Positions 29,953 through 39,231 are shown, counted from the first letter of the stretch. The stretch: 64,000 nt of DNA from Tahibacter soli (GCF_025717065.2 NZ_JAOVZO020000003.1:806001-870000), one strand, 5' to 3'. Numbers and translations are program-made. Notes: generated by a model from the sequence alone, not told the origin.

Positions 29953-30575
29953 ATTCGTATCTCGCGTTCTGCGCCGCGGCGCTCGCCGTTACGCTGGCGC
30001 CGGGGCCCGACACGTTTCTCGTGATCGGCAACGCGGTCAAGAACGGCGCGCGCGGCGGTCTGGCGACCGTTGCCGGCATCACGAGCGGCGGCGTCGTGCC
30101 GATGGCGCTGTTCGCCGGCGGGCTCGCGCAACTGCTCGTGTATTCGGCCGCGGCGTTTCTCGTCGTGAAGACGCTCGGCGCGCTGTATCTTCTGTGGATC
30201 GGCGCGAACGCGCTGCGCGGCGCGTTCGCGCCGGCGCGCGACATCGACGCCGCGGCGGCCGGCAGCGTGCAGCCGTCGCTGCGTCGCGCGTACTGGCAGG
30301 GTGTGCTGACGAACGCGCTGAACCCGAAGATCGCGCTGTTCTACCTTGCTTTCCTGCCGCAGTTCATGGACCCGGCGCAGCCGGTCGCGCTGCAGTCGGT
30401 GCTCCTGATCGGCACGCACTATGCGATGGGGCTGGCGTGGCTTTCGCTCGTCGCGCTCGCGGCGGCGCGCCTGGGCGGCTGGCTCTCGCGCGGTCGCGTG
30501 CGGCGCTGGCTCGACGGCGTCGTCGGCGCGGTGATGCTCGGTTTCGGTATACGGCTTGCTTTTGCGACGAAATAG
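29949..30575 (+). CDS. LysE/RhtB-family amino-acid or metabolite exporter
   Basis: This 208-residue membrane protein starts with GTG overlapping the previous stop (GTGA). It has the LysE-family N-terminal signature LAPGPDTFLVIGNAVKNGARGGL, seen in two parts around the PGPD turn, then about six hydrophobic segments including ALYLLWIGANALRG, LTNALNPKIALFYLAFLPQF and VVGAVMLGFGIRLAFA. The NALNPKIALFYLAF block is typical of RhtB-type homoserine/threonine exporters. The substrate cannot be assigned. It is last in the purA chain and ends 10 bases from the convergent zinc-ribbon gene. Confidence 0.9.
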   Translation: MNSYLAFCAAALAVTLAPGPDTFLVIGNAVKNGARGGLATVAGITSGGVVPMALFAGGLAQLLVYSAAAFLVVKTLGALYLLWIGANALRGAFAPARDIDAAAAGSVQPSLRRAYWQGVLTNALNPKIALFYLAFLPQFMDPAQPVALQSVLLIGTHYAMGLAWLSLVALAAARLGGWLSRGRVRRWLDGVVGAVMLGFGIRLAFATK

Positions 30576-30585
30576 CGCGGCAGCC

Positions 30586-31137
30586 TCAGCGCGGCAGGTC
30601 GTCGAGCACCTGCTGCAGGTACGTCAGCACGTCGCGCGCATTCGGGTTGTCGCGCAGCCACGTCTGCAGTTCGCGCGCGCGGTCGTAGTCGTCGCCGAGG
30701 CGGTCGGCCCAGCGTTCTTCGGCGCGGCGTTCGGCCTCGACGTGGCGTACGTGCAGCTGCCACGGCTGCGTGAACACGCGCGTGAGCGATCCGGCGAGCG
30801 CAAGGCGGTCGATCAGGTGCCACTCGCCGTTGTCGAGCCACACCTCGTCGCAGTGCACGCACAGGTCGACGTGGTTGCGCGTGTCGGCGGTCAGGCGGAA
30901 CTTCGACATGAAGCGGTCGCACTTGGGACACTGCAGCGCGAGCGGCGTGTCCTTCACTTCGATCGGCGCGTCGGCGGTCGCGTCATCCTGCGCGGGCTGG
31001 CGCTCGCGCCAGTGGCGATAGCTCACCAGCGACAGCAGCGTGCCGCCGCAGTGCTCGCAGCCGAGCGCGGGCAGGCTCTGTTCGATGCGGGTCGGGTTGA
31101 GTTCGCGATCCTTGCAGTACGGACACAGACTGGCCAT
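30586..31137 (-). CDS. TFIIB-type zinc-ribbon protein
   Basis: This 183-residue protein has two zinc ribbons. The first has CPYC (residues 5-8) and CEHC (27-30), the second CPKC and CVHC with the following VWLDNGEWHLI block that is typical of zf-TFIIB proteins. A charged helical C-terminal half (EAERRAEERWADRLGDDYDRAR) follows. The role of this family is unknown. The ATG follows CGGAG at 7 bases. The gene lies just after the terminator of the tRNA-Leu gene on the same strand, so it is either read by leakage through that terminator or has an unseen promoter. Confidence 0.85.
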   Translation of the reverse strand: MASLCPYCKDRELNPTRIEQSLPALGCEHCGGTLLSLVSYRHWRERQPAQDDATADAPIEVKDTPLALQCPKCDRFMSKFRLTADTRNHVDLCVHCDEVWLDNGEWHLIDRLALAGSLTRVFTQPWQLHVRHVEAERRAEERWADRLGDDYDRARELQTWLRDNPNARDVLTYLQQVLDDLPR

Positions 31138-31155
31138 GACGACTCCGCAACGCGT

Positions 31156-31187
31156 AAAAAACGAAGGCCCGCACTAGGCGGGCCTTC
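31156..31187 (-). terminator. Rho-independent terminator of tRNA-Leu
   Basis: GAAGGCCCGC pairs with GCGGGCCTTC (10 bp) around a five-base loop. On the minus strand it is followed within two bases by TTTTTT. It sits 9 bases after the tRNA 3' end. Confidence 0.9.
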
Positions 31188-31195
31188 ATCGAATT

Positions 31196-31280
<85 letters not shown>

Positions 31281-31316
31281 AGGTGCTTCACGATGGTGTC
31301 ACCGCGAAGGGCGCGA

Positions 31317-31345
31317 ACTGTACTGATCGGGCACAACCTTGTCAA
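31317..31345 (-). promoter_or_regulatory. Sigma-70 promoter of tRNA-Leu
   Basis: On the minus strand a perfect -35 TTGACA is followed by a 17-base spacer and a -10 TACAGT. The start would be near 31310, 30 bases before the mature tRNA. This is the best-matching housekeeping promoter in the window. Confidence 0.85.
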
Positions 31346-31405
31346 CGCTTGGCTTGCAATCTCTACCGCCGTGTACGAGTCTGCGCCCACTCAACGAGAG
31401 AACAC

Positions 31406-33733
31406 ATGAAGAAAACCAGGAACACATCTACGCGTCGCGGCACCAACAAGCCGCAACGTCCGGCCTGGATGCCGGAAATCCCCGAGTCTCCGCGCGGCCG
31501 TTCCGCGGCGGCGAAACCTGCTGCGAAAAAGACGCCGGCGCAGTCCGGCTCGGTCGCCGATCCCTACGCCGATCGCGAAAAGCAGCGCTACGAACACCCG
31601 ATTCCGAGCCGCGAGGCGATCCTCGCGTTTCTCGACGAACGCGGCCAGCTGATGAATGCCGAAGCGATCGCGCGCGAACTCGATCTTGCGCACGAACGCG
31701 ATTTCGAAGCGCTGACCAAGCGCCTCGCCGCGATGCTGCGCGACGGCCAGCTGATCCAGAACCGCCGCGGCGGCTACGGCGTCGCGCAGAAGCTCGACCT
31801 CGTGCCGGGCGTGGTCATCGCCAATCCCGACGGCTACGGCTTTCTCAAGCCCGACGTCGGCGGTGAAGATTTGTACTTGTCGCCTTTCGAAATGCGCAAG
31901 GTGCTGCACGGCGACCGCGTGCTCGGCAGCATCGTCGGCGTCGACCGCCGCGGCCGCCGCCAGGGCGCGATCGTCGAAGTGCTCGAACGGCGCTCGTCGC
32001 GGCTCGTCGGCCGCGTCGTCGAGAAGGACGGCCTCGTGCTCGTCGCGCCGGACGACCGCCGTCTGCATCAGGACATCCTGATCCCGCCCGGCAAGGACCA
32101 GGGCGCGCGTTCGGGCCAGATCGTCGTCGCCGAGATCACCGATCCGCCGGAGCTGCATCGCGGGCCGGTCGGCAAGATCGTCGCCGTGCTCGGCGAACGC
32201 CTGTCGCCGTCGCTCGTCGTCGAAATGGCGATCGCCAGTCACGGCATCCCGCACGAATGGCCCGACAAGGCGCTGCGCGAAGCGGCGGACGTCGAACCGG
32301 AAGTCACGCGCGAGGAGATCGACGGCCGCAAGGACCTGCGCGGCCTGCCGCTCGTGACGATCGACGGCGAGGATGCGCGCGACTTCGACGATGCCGTGTA
32401 CGCCGAACCGACCGAGACCGGTTTCCGCCTCGTCGTCGCGATCGCCGACGTGTCGCACTACGTGCGGCCGGAAACGGCGCTCGACGAGGAAGCGTACAAG
32501 CGCGCCACGTCGGTGTATTTCCCCGGCTTCGTCGTGCCGATGCTGCCCGAGACGCTGTCCAACGGCATCTGCTCGCTCAACCCGAAGGTCGAGCGGCTGT
32601 GCATGGTGTGCGACATGCGCATCGACCGCGAAGGCGAGGTCGTGAAGTCGACCTTCTATCCAGCCGTGATGCGCTCGCATGCGCGCCTGACCTACAACCG
32701 CGTGTGGCAGGCGATCGGCGAGAAGAACGCCGACGCGCGCGCCGAGATCGGCAGCCTGATGCCGCACGTCGAGCATCTGCACCAGCTGTACAAGGTGCTG
32801 GCGAAGGCGCGCAAGAAGCGCGGCGCGATCGACTTCGAAAGCGCCGAGGTGAAGTTCCGCCTCGCGCCGTCGGGCGAGGTGGTGCAGCTCGGCACCGAGC
32901 CGCGCAACGACGCGCACAAGCTGATCGAAGAGTGCATGATCGCCGCGAACGTCGAAGCCGCGAAGTTCCTGCACAAGCGCCGCATTCCGGCGCTGTACCG
33001 CGTGCACGAGTCGCCGCCCGAGGGCAAGTACCAGGATCTGCTGGAGTTTCTCAAGGACTTCAGCCTGAAGATGCCGCCGGCGGCCGAAGTGGTGCCGGGC
33101 GACTATGCCGCATTGATCAAAAAGGTACAAAAGCGCCCGGACGCGAGCCTGATCGAATCGGTGCTGCTGCGCTCGCAGGCGCTCGCGGTGTATCAGCCGG
33201 AATGCCACGGCCATTTCGGCCTCGCGCTCGACGCGTACGCGCATTTCACGTCGCCGATCCGGCGCTATCCGGACCTGCTCGTGCATCGCGCGATCCGCCA
33301 CGCGATCGCCAAGGGCAAGCCCGCGGATTACCTGTACACGCCCAACGCGATGGGCGCGATGGCGGTGCACTGCTCCAACTGCGGCCGGCGCGCCGAGGAA
33401 GCCGAGCGCGACGTCGACGAGCGCTACAAGTGCGCGTGGATGGAGAAGCACGTCGGCAGCGAATTCGACGGTATCGTCTCGGGCGTCACGTCGTTCGGCC
33501 TGTTCGTCGAACTCGTCGATTCGAAGGTGACCGGCCTCGTGCACATCACGCAGCTGCCGAACGACTATTATCATTTCGATCCGATCCGCCATCTGCTGTC
33601 CGGCGAGCGCCGCGGTCTGAAGTTCCGTCTCGGCGACGCCGTGCGCGTGCAGGTGCTGCGCGCGAGCCTGGAAGACCGCAAGATCGATTTCCGCCTGGTT
33701 GCCGAAGAACCCGCAGGGAGCAAGCGTCGATGA
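31406..33733 (+). CDS. rnr: Ribonuclease R
   Basis: This 775-residue processive 3'-5' exoribonuclease degrades structured RNA. A basic, disordered N-terminus (MKKTRNTSTRRGTNKPQRP) is followed by a winged-helix RNase R domain (SREAILAFLDERGQ to RRGGYG, about 65-120), cold-shock OB domains, the RNB catalytic domain with VTIDGEDARDFDDAVYAE (acidic metal ligands), and a C-terminal S1 domain (FDGIVSGVTSFGLFVEL). The start ATG at 31406 follows GAGAG; the frame upstream crosses the tRNA region and is not coding. The stop overlaps the rlmB start (ATGA). The gene is divergent from tRNA-Leu. Confidence 0.97.
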   Translation: MKKTRNTSTRRGTNKPQRPAWMPEIPESPRGRSAAAKPAAKKTPAQSGSVADPYADREKQRYEHPIPSREAILAFLDERGQLMNAEAIARELDLAHERDFEALTKRLAAMLRDGQLIQNRRGGYGVAQKLDLVPGVVIANPDGYGFLKPDVGGEDLYLSPFEMRKVLHGDRVLGSIVGVDRRGRRQGAIVEVLERRSSRLVGRVVEKDGLVLVAPDDRRLHQDILIPPGKDQGARSGQIVVAEITDPPELHRGPVGKIVAVLGERLSPSLVVEMAIASHGIPHEWPDKALREAADVEPEVTREEIDGRKDLRGLPLVTIDGEDARDFDDAVYAEPTETGFRLVVAIADVSHYVRPETALDEEAYKRATSVYFPGFVVPMLPETLSNGICSLNPKVERLCMVCDMRIDREGEVVKSTFYPAVMRSHARLTYNRVWQAIGEKNADARAEIGSLMPHVEHLHQLYKVLAKARKKRGAIDFESAEVKFRLAPSGEVVQLGTEPRNDAHKLIEECMIAANVEAAKFLHKRRIPALYRVHESPPEGKYQDLLEFLKDFSLKMPPAAEVVPGDYAALIKKVQKRPDASLIESVLLRSQALAVYQPECHGHFGLALDAYAHFTSPIRRYPDLLVHRAIRHAIAKGKPADYLYTPNAMGAMAVHCSNCGRRAEEAERDVDERYKCAWMEKHVGSEFDGIVSGVTSFGLFVELVDSKVTGLVHITQLPNDYYHFDPIRHLLSGERRGLKFRLGDAVRVQVLRASLEDRKIDFRLVAEEPAGSKRR

Positions 33734-34479
33734 GTCACGAGTTGTTGTTCGGCATCAATTCCGTCGATGCCGCACTGAGCCACGATCCCGGCAATATCGT
33801 CGAACTCTTCATCGAAACCGGCACGACGAACGCGCGACTGAAGGAGCTTTCCGAACGCGCGCGCGATCTCGGCGTGAAGCCGCACGGCCGTACGCGCGAA
33901 CTGCTCGATCGCATGACCGGCGGCGCGCGGCACCAGGGCGTGGTCGCGCAATACCGCGCGGCGCCGCCGCGCACCGAGGCCGACCTCAAGGCGCTGGTCG
34001 AAGCGGCGGGGCAGGGCGCGCTCGTGGTCGTCCTCGACGGCGTGACCGATCCGCACAACCTCGGCGCGTGCCTGCGCAGCGCCGAAGCCGCAGGCGCGAC
34101 CGCGGTCGTCGTGACGAAGGACAAGGCGGTCGGCATCACGCCGATCGTGCGCCGCGCGTCGGCCGGCGCGGCCGACCGCGTGCCGTTCATCGCGGCGACG
34201 AATCTCGCGCGCACGCTGCGTTCGTTGAAAGACATGGGCGTTTGGCTCGTCGGCCTCGCCGGCGACGTCGACGCCGATTTCTACGGCGTCGATCTGGCCG
34301 GTCCGATCGCGCTCGTGATCGGCAGCGAAGGCGAGGGCCTGCGCCGCCTGACGCGCGAGCAGTGCGACTTTCTCGTGCGCATTCCGATGCGCGGCAGCGT
34401 CGAGAGCCTGAACGTGTCGGTAGCCACCGGCGTCACACTGTTCGAAGCGCTGCGGCAGCGCGCCGCGCGCAAGCCTTAA
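33730..34479 (+). CDS. rlmB: 23S rRNA (guanosine-2251-2'-O)-methyltransferase
   Basis: This 249-residue SpoU/TrmD-fold (SPOUT) methyltransferase modifies G2251 in the P loop of 23S rRNA. The N-terminal RNA-binding part (HELLFGINSVDAAL) leads to the catalytic domain with motif 1 DGVTDPHNLGACLRSAEAAG, motif 2 ALVIGSEGEGLRRLT and motif 3 IPMRGSVESLNVSVATGVTLFEA. The length is typical. It overlaps rnr by four bases, the usual rnr-rlmB pair, and ends this operon. The 281 bases downstream, up to the next gene, show no gene. Confidence 0.97.
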   Translation: MSHELLFGINSVDAALSHDPGNIVELFIETGTTNARLKELSERARDLGVKPHGRTRELLDRMTGGARHQGVVAQYRAAPPRTEADLKALVEAAGQGALVVVLDGVTDPHNLGACLRSAEAAGATAVVVTKDKAVGITPIVRRASAGAADRVPFIAATNLARTLRSLKDMGVWLVGLAGDVDADFYGVDLAGPIALVIGSEGEGLRRLTREQCDFLVRIPMRGSVESLNVSVATGVTLFEALRQRAARKP

Positions 34480-34760
34480 GCCGGTTCGCGATGGCCTGGC
34501 ACGGCGTGCCGGGCCTCGTCGGCATCGCGGTAGCGATTCGCGCCTGCGCCTGCCGCGATCGGGCCGCCTCTGCGGATATGCGCTCGCGTGCCTGCGGATG
34601 AACGCAGCAGTGCGATCGCGGCGACGATCTCGCAGTACTCGCGCTTTCCGCGTTCGTCACGCAGGCGATGCGGCTGGCAGTCAGTGCATGGGGAATGGAG
34701 CGAGGACGGCGCGCGCAGCGCTGCGCGGCTCGTTTTCGGGCGGGAACAGCGAGTGGAGCG

Positions 34761-35135
34761 TCAGATGCCGTCGCGGGCGAGCAAGGTCGTACCGGGGCCG
34801 GCGACCGCGTGTGCGGTGGCCTGCGCAGCGGCCGGGCAGCCGCGCAGCGTCTGCGTCGCGGTTTCGACGTAGCCGGCGGGCGCGACGACGGTAACGGCGA
34901 CGGCGCCGTAGCGGCCCGCCACGCAATCGATGCGACGGCTCGGATCGGCCGACGCGCCGCTCTCGGACACGCGCATATTGCCGACGGTGTTCCAGTAGTA
35001 GGTGTAGCGCTCGCCGCGCGGCCAGGCTTCGCAACGGTAGCCGTCGGCGGTTGCCGCGCAGTCGACGCCGGCAGCCGACGCGACGTTGGCGGCGGCGAAC
35101 AGGGCGACTATCGAAATCAGACGCGGGGAACGCAT
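34761..35135 (-). CDS. Small exported protein, tandem paralogue 2 (module C)
   Basis: This 124-residue protein has a signal peptide (MRSPRLISIVALFAAANVASAAG). The start at 35135 is preferred for the signal peptide; ATG at 35150 would add five residues and neither has a good ribosome site. The mature part is a single Ig/PKD-like beta domain: D-C-A-x-x-x-D-G-Y-x-C-E-A-W-P-x-G, YYWNTVG, SADPSRRIDCVAG, AVTVVAPAGY, TLRGCP. The gene at 35308-35814 carries the same series as its C-terminal domain, so the two are tandem paralogues. Function is unknown. Both lie downstream of the module C kinase on the same strand. Confidence 0.72.
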   Translation of the reverse strand: MRSPRLISIVALFAAANVASAAGVDCAATADGYRCEAWPRGERYTYYWNTVGNMRVSESGASADPSRRIDCVAGRYGAVAVTVVAPAGYVETATQTLRGCPAAAQATAHAVAGPGTTLLARDGI

Positions 35136-35189
35136 AGAAGAGACCGTCATCCGCCGAGGGCGCAGGCGGGGCCTGCGATCAAGGCCGGC

Positions 35190-35228
35190 AACGCAGCCGC
35201 CGTGTTCAGGGGGCGCGGCGGCTGCGTT
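35190..35228 (-). terminator. Hairpin between the module C exported-protein genes
   Basis: AACGCAGCCGCC pairs with GGCGGCTGCGTT (12 bp, 15-base loop). No T-tract follows on the minus strand, so it is a weak terminator or an RNA-stability element between the two paralogous genes. A second hairpin (GGGGACCG/CGGTCCCC) lies at 35275-35295. Confidence 0.35.
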
Positions 35229-35307
35229 ACGGCAGGGCGGTTGCCGCCCCATATTTACTACTCGCGGATCGAGGGGGGACCGGCTCACGGTCCCCTAAAA
35301 AAGTCGC

Positions 35308-35814
35308 TTATGGCGTGGTGGGACAGGTCACGCTCTCGGTCTGGCTCTTCGAGGCGCCGCTCGGACTGTAAGCGATGACAGTGATCGTGCCCTGCGTGCC
35401 CGGCGTGCAGCTGAAGCCGCGGACCGGGTTGGCGGAGCCGGAACCGCTGTCCGGCACAAAGCTGCCGCCGGAGGACCACGAGTACGTGATGCTGTCGCCT
35501 TGCGGCCAGGCTTCGCAATAGTGATGACCGTCTACGTTCGCGCAGTCCAGCGAAACGGGCCCTGGCGCGGAGGCGAGAGGTATCTTGAAGCCGATGTAGT
35601 CATTGGTGGTGTCTTCGCTGATCGGACAGCCTTCCGTGACTAGCACTTGTCCGCTGCCTGAGGCAGGTAAATCAGCGGCTTTCAGCCTTGACGTGTAGCA
35701 ACCGTTCGCGCATTTCACGAGTTCGCACAGTTCGGCGGCGACGGCGGAATTGCCTGCGGTCCAGCCGACGGCAGCTAACGCGAATGCTATGGATAGCGGA
35801 TGAAGCGTTCTCAT
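35308..35814 (-). CDS. Exported protein with Ig/PKD-like domain, tandem paralogue 1 (module C)
   Basis: This 168-residue protein starts at ATG 35814, with GAGGAA 6 bases upstream. The signal peptide is MRTLHPLSIAFALAAVGWTAGNSAVAA. An N-terminal cysteine-bearing part (CELVKCANGCYTS, TEGCPISEDTTNDY) precedes a C-terminal beta domain, LDCANVDGHHYCEAWPQGD, YSWSSGGSF, SCTPGTQGTITVIAYSPSG, VTCP, which is paralogous to the gene at 34761-35135. The base composition is lower in G+C than the average gene here (sampled 60-base lines give about 55-65%). It starts 137 bases after the module C kinase gene. Function is unknown. Confidence 0.78.
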   Translation of the reverse strand: MRTLHPLSIAFALAAVGWTAGNSAVAAELCELVKCANGCYTSRLKAADLPASGSGQVLVTEGCPISEDTTNDYIGFKIPLASAPGPVSLDCANVDGHHYCEAWPQGDSITYSWSSGGSFVPDSGSGSANPVRGFSCTPGTQGTITVIAYSPSGASKSQTESVTCPTTP

Positions 35815-35951
35815 GGTCAATTCCTCATGGTATTCGCGGTGATGACGGTTTCACCGGAGAGATCGGGGCCGGCCTCAATTCTTGGCTGCCAAATGAGGAC
35901 GTATTTCGGGATCATAAGACAGACGGATTTGCGAGGCTGAAAGGCTCAAGG

Positions 35952-38519
35952 CTATTGTAAATTCCCAGGCGAATGTGCAGCGGTCTGCGTTTGCTTCGTC
36001 AGCTCGAGAACGGCGGCGCAATCGGTTGGCGGGTCAACCGCGAGCTTGTCGTCGCAGCCACAGGCGTTCGCTGCTTCCTGCAATATTTTGGTGAAATCGT
36101 CGACGGTTCGCCCGCTCGCGAGCTTCAATTGCTCCGTACTCTCAGGACTGACGAGTTGCGCAAGCGCGGCTGGTGCCCGCCCGCGATCCAACAGGAACCG
36201 CGCAAAGCTGATGCGCCAGAACACGAGCGTCGAACGCAAAGTCTCGGCCTGCTTGCCGCCCCGAACGAGCACATCCCGGTACAGCCCTTCAATTTCTTCA
36301 TCGTGGCTGCCGAGTTCGACGAGCAGCTGTGCAAGATTGAACGCCAGGCGCAACGTATTCTGATGGTCGTCGCCCACGGACGCGCGCGATGCTTCAAGAG
36401 CGTGTCGAAATGATTCCGCCGCATCCTCTGCCTGCTTGTTTTCGTTTTGCGCATTCCCAAGTGCGGCGTATGCAATCGCCGTTACCGAATTGCGCGATCC
36501 AAATACGCGGAGCACTTGTTGCAACACCGCGGGCGCTTCCGCCAGCGCTTCGTTGTTGCGATCCGCACGCCGCAGTGCATCGATCCGGTAGATACGGGTC
36601 AGAGTCAAGCGAGGGTGGTCGGGTTTGAGCTGCTGTCGTTGCCAACGTAGTGTTTCGTCCAGCAAGGTAACCGCTTCGTTCTGGCGATTGACCCGGCCCA
36701 GGGCCTGGGCGAGCTGCAGGCGAGCGAGATTGGCCGTCTCATCGGTAGCAGGGCGCCCGTTTGTCTCATCCACGGCCTGTTGTAAGGGTGACACCGATTC
36801 GCGCGCCTGACTGGTGTGTTGCAACAGGTTTCCTTGCACAAGTTTCCACTCCGGGGTGGTCGCAAACCCGGCGTCCGCAGCTTGATGCAGTCTGGCTTTC
36901 GCGTTGTCGTAGTCGCCGGCGGCGATGAGTGCGCGCGCTTCGGTTATCAGGAGCGAGCCGATTTGCTTGTCGTCGAATCCTGCCGCGCGTGCCGCTAACG
37001 TCGCTCGTCGCGCAAGTTCGCTGGCTTGTTGACCGAGACCGACCGAAAGTTCGACTTCAGCCAACGTTTCGCCGAGTTCGGCGTAGACGTCGGGCTGAGT
37101 CTCGAAGGTAGCTTCAAGACTCGGCCGTGCGGCGTCCAGAACTTGTCTGGCGGTTACGTTGGCACCGTTGATCTGCATCGGATTGGCCGCCGCGAATGCG
37201 CTCTTAAGCAGCCCTACCGCACGCTGCGCCCGATCGCGCTCATGCGCGATGGCAATCGTCTGCCGCGCGATCGCCGTGATCGCCAGCAGGATCGTCACGA
37301 ACAGCGCCGCGACCAGCCCCGACGCCACCTTGTGCCGCGCCACGAACTTGCGCCACCGGTACCATCGGTCGCTCTGCCGTTCGCGGATCGGCCGGCCTTC
37401 GAGCACGTGCTCGACATCGCTGTCGAGCTGATCGATCGTGCCGTAGCGTTCGTCCGGCCGCTTGCGCAGGCAGCGCTGCACGATGTGTTCGAGGTCGCCG
37501 CGCAGCTCGGCGCGCAGGTCGCGTACGCTCGTCAGGCCGCGCTGTTTCGCCGCTTCGAGATCGGCGTCGGCGACGCGGCTCGCCATCGGCGGCGGCGCGA
37601 CGTGGCGGATCGCGTTTTCGATTTCGCCCGGCGTCATCGTGTCGAACGCGAACGGCTGGCGGCCGCAGAGCAGTTCGTACAGCAGCATGCCGATCGCGTG
37701 GATGTCGCAGGCGATCGTGATCGCGCCCGCTTCGAGCTGTTCCGGCGCCGCGCTGCGCGGCGTCAGAAACCGTTCGGCGGTCACGGTCGCATCGGTATTG
37801 CCGATGCGGCCCAGCGGCTTGGCGATGCCGAAGTCGAGCAGCCGCGTCTCGCCCTCGTCGGTGACGAGCACGTTCGATGATTTGATGTCGCGATGCACGA
37901 CGAGATTGCGGTGCGCGTGCGCGACCGCGGCGAGCACCTTGCGCACCAGTTTCAGGCGCGCCTCGATCGTCAGCTGGTGCGCGTTGCACCATTCGACGAT
38001 CGGCCGGCCGCGCACGAATTCCATGACGACGAACGGCGTGCCGTCGGTCGTCGTCGCGGCGTCGATCAGGCGCGAGATGCCGGGATGGTCGAGCGCGGCG
38101 AGAATCGCGCGCTCGGTCGAAAAGCGCTTGAGCAGCGCCGGGTGCACGAGGTCGCGGCGGACGAATTTGATCGCGACTTCCTGCGAGAAATCCGGGCCGA
38201 TGCGCGTCGCGCGGAACACGCGGCCCATGCCGCCTTCGCCGACTTCTTCCTCGAGCCGGTAGCTGCCGACGACGACGCCCGGCTTGAGCGCGTCCGGTTC
38301 GGTCGCGTCGAGGCTCACCTCGACGATGCCGACGGCCGACTGCGTCTTCGAACCGATCAGGCGCTGGTCGCGCAGGACCAGGCGCTCGAGTTCGGCGCCG
38401 ATCTCGGTGTCCTCGTCCATGCAGCGCTTGACGAATGCCTCGCGCGCGAGCGGATCGAGGTCGAGCGCCTCGTCGAACAAGGCGCCGAGCCGGCGGATGC
38501 GGTCAGGGTTCGTCTTCAT
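35952..38519 (-). CDS. Membrane Ser/Thr protein kinase with TPR-like C-terminal region (module C)
   Basis: This is an 855-residue Hanks-type kinase. The glycine loop is EVGEGGMG (92-99), Lys118 is in EVAIKFV, catalytic Asp211 in HRDIKSSN, Asp229 in DFGIAK, and the APE motif in RSAAPEQ. A membrane segment at about 398-417 is followed by about 435 residues of TPR-like repeats, predicted periplasmic, including several Ala-rich helix pairs and a late cysteine pair (ACGCDD). The DNA changes character at the membrane segment: lines in the kinase part are about 70% G+C, lines in the TPR part (35.95-37.2 kb) about 55-62%, so the sensor half may have been replaced by recombination. The start overlaps the sigma factor gene by 17 bases. 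Confidence 0.9.
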   Translation of the reverse strand: MKTNPDRIRRLGALFDEALDLDPLAREAFVKRCMDEDTEIGAELERLVLRDQRLIGSKTQSAVGIVEVSLDATEPDALKPGVVVGSYRLEEEVGEGGMGRVFRATRIGPDFSQEVAIKFVRRDLVHPALLKRFSTERAILAALDHPGISRLIDAATTTDGTPFVVMEFVRGRPIVEWCNAHQLTIEARLKLVRKVLAAVAHAHRNLVVHRDIKSSNVLVTDEGETRLLDFGIAKPLGRIGNTDATVTAERFLTPRSAAPEQLEAGAITIACDIHAIGMLLYELLCGRQPFAFDTMTPGEIENAIRHVAPPPMASRVADADLEAAKQRGLTSVRDLRAELRGDLEHIVQRCLRKRPDERYGTIDQLDSDVEHVLEGRPIRERQSDRWYRWRKFVARHKVASGLVAALFVTILLAITAIARQTIAIAHERDRAQRAVGLLKSAFAAANPMQINGANVTARQVLDAARPSLEATFETQPDVYAELGETLAEVELSVGLGQQASELARRATLAARAAGFDDKQIGSLLITEARALIAAGDYDNAKARLHQAADAGFATTPEWKLVQGNLLQHTSQARESVSPLQQAVDETNGRPATDETANLARLQLAQALGRVNRQNEAVTLLDETLRWQRQQLKPDHPRLTLTRIYRIDALRRADRNNEALAEAPAVLQQVLRVFGSRNSVTAIAYAALGNAQNENKQAEDAAESFRHALEASRASVGDDHQNTLRLAFNLAQLLVELGSHDEEIEGLYRDVLVRGGKQAETLRSTLVFWRISFARFLLDRGRAPAALAQLVSPESTEQLKLASGRTVDDFTKILQEAANACGCDDKLAVDPPTDCAAVLELTKQTQTAAHSPGNLQ

Positions 38520-39087
38520 CGCCGGGCACGATATCCAGTCGCTCGGCGAGCCATGCGCGCGCGAAACGCCACTGGCGTCCGACGGTCGCGCGCGACGAGC
38601 CGCAGACTTCGGCGATTTCTTCTTTCGTGAGGCCCGAGAACAGGCGCAGCTCGACCACGCGCGCGGCGTCGGGCTGCGCTTCGGCGAATTCGGTCAGCGC
38701 CTGATCGACGGCGAGCCAGTCGACCTGGTCGCCCTGGAACGGCGCGTCGCGCTGCTGCACTTCGTCGAGCGCGACGAACAACTGGCCGCCGCCGCGCTTT
38801 TCTGCCGTACGGTTGCGCAGGTAGTCGACGACGACGCGGCGCATCAGCGTGGCCGCGATCGCATGGAAGTGGCTGCGGTTCTGCCAGTCGACGCCCTGCT
38901 GCAGATGCAGGCGCTCGTACGCCTCGTTCGCAAGCTCCGTCGCGCGCAGCGTGAGCACGCCGCCGTGACGCCGGATCTGCGTACGCGCAAGTTCGCGCAA
39001 CACCGGATAGATGTCGGTCGCTAGCGCATCTTCGACACTGCGGTCGCCGCGCTTCCAGCGATCCAGCAGCTCGGTGATCGTGGACAT
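38503..39087 (-). CDS. ECF sigma factor, kinase-linked type (module C)
   Basis: This 194-residue ECF sigma factor is of the same class as those at 2508 and 12150. The start ATG at 39087 follows AGGGGAT by about 9 bases. Region 2 contains HFHAIAATLMRRVVVDYLRNRT; region 4 has TKEEIAEVCGSSRATVGRQW. The region 2.2 tetrad is RATE (residues 48-51), with Thr50 at the position shared by all three kinase-linked factors. It overlaps the kinase gene by 17 bases, indicating coupled expression. No anti-sigma gene is near. Upstream, about 145 bases separate it from the end of the beta-oxidation gene on the same strand. Confidence 0.88.
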   Translation of the reverse strand: MSTITELLDRWKRGDRSVEDALATDIYPVLRELARTQIRRHGGVLTLRATELANEAYERLHLQQGVDWQNRSHFHAIAATLMRRVVVDYLRNRTAEKRGGGQLFVALDEVQQRDAPFQGDQVDWLAVDQALTEFAEAQPDAARVVELRLFSGLTKEEIAEVCGSSRATVGRQWRFARAWLAERLDIVPGDEDEP

Positions 39088-39231
39088 CGAGGATCCCCTG
39101 AATTGCGAGGTGGAGTGTAGCCTCATGCCGGACCTTCGGGGATAGGTTTCGGGCGCTTTCGGTGCGCGTGAAGCGGTAACAATCGTTTCGCGGCGGCGCC
39201 GTGCGAGCGGCGCCGGCCGCGACGAAAACGT

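Noticed and set aside
34480-34760. Possible small gene between rlmB and the module C exported-protein gene
   Set aside because: Short open frames exist on both strands but lack ribosome sites, signal peptides or recognisable motifs, and are rich in Arg/Ala as expected from GC bias.
35275-35302. Hairpin plus A/T run after the 35308 gene as a rho-independent terminator
   Set aside because: On the minus strand the T-run precedes the hairpin rather than following it, and no plus-strand gene is present to use it.
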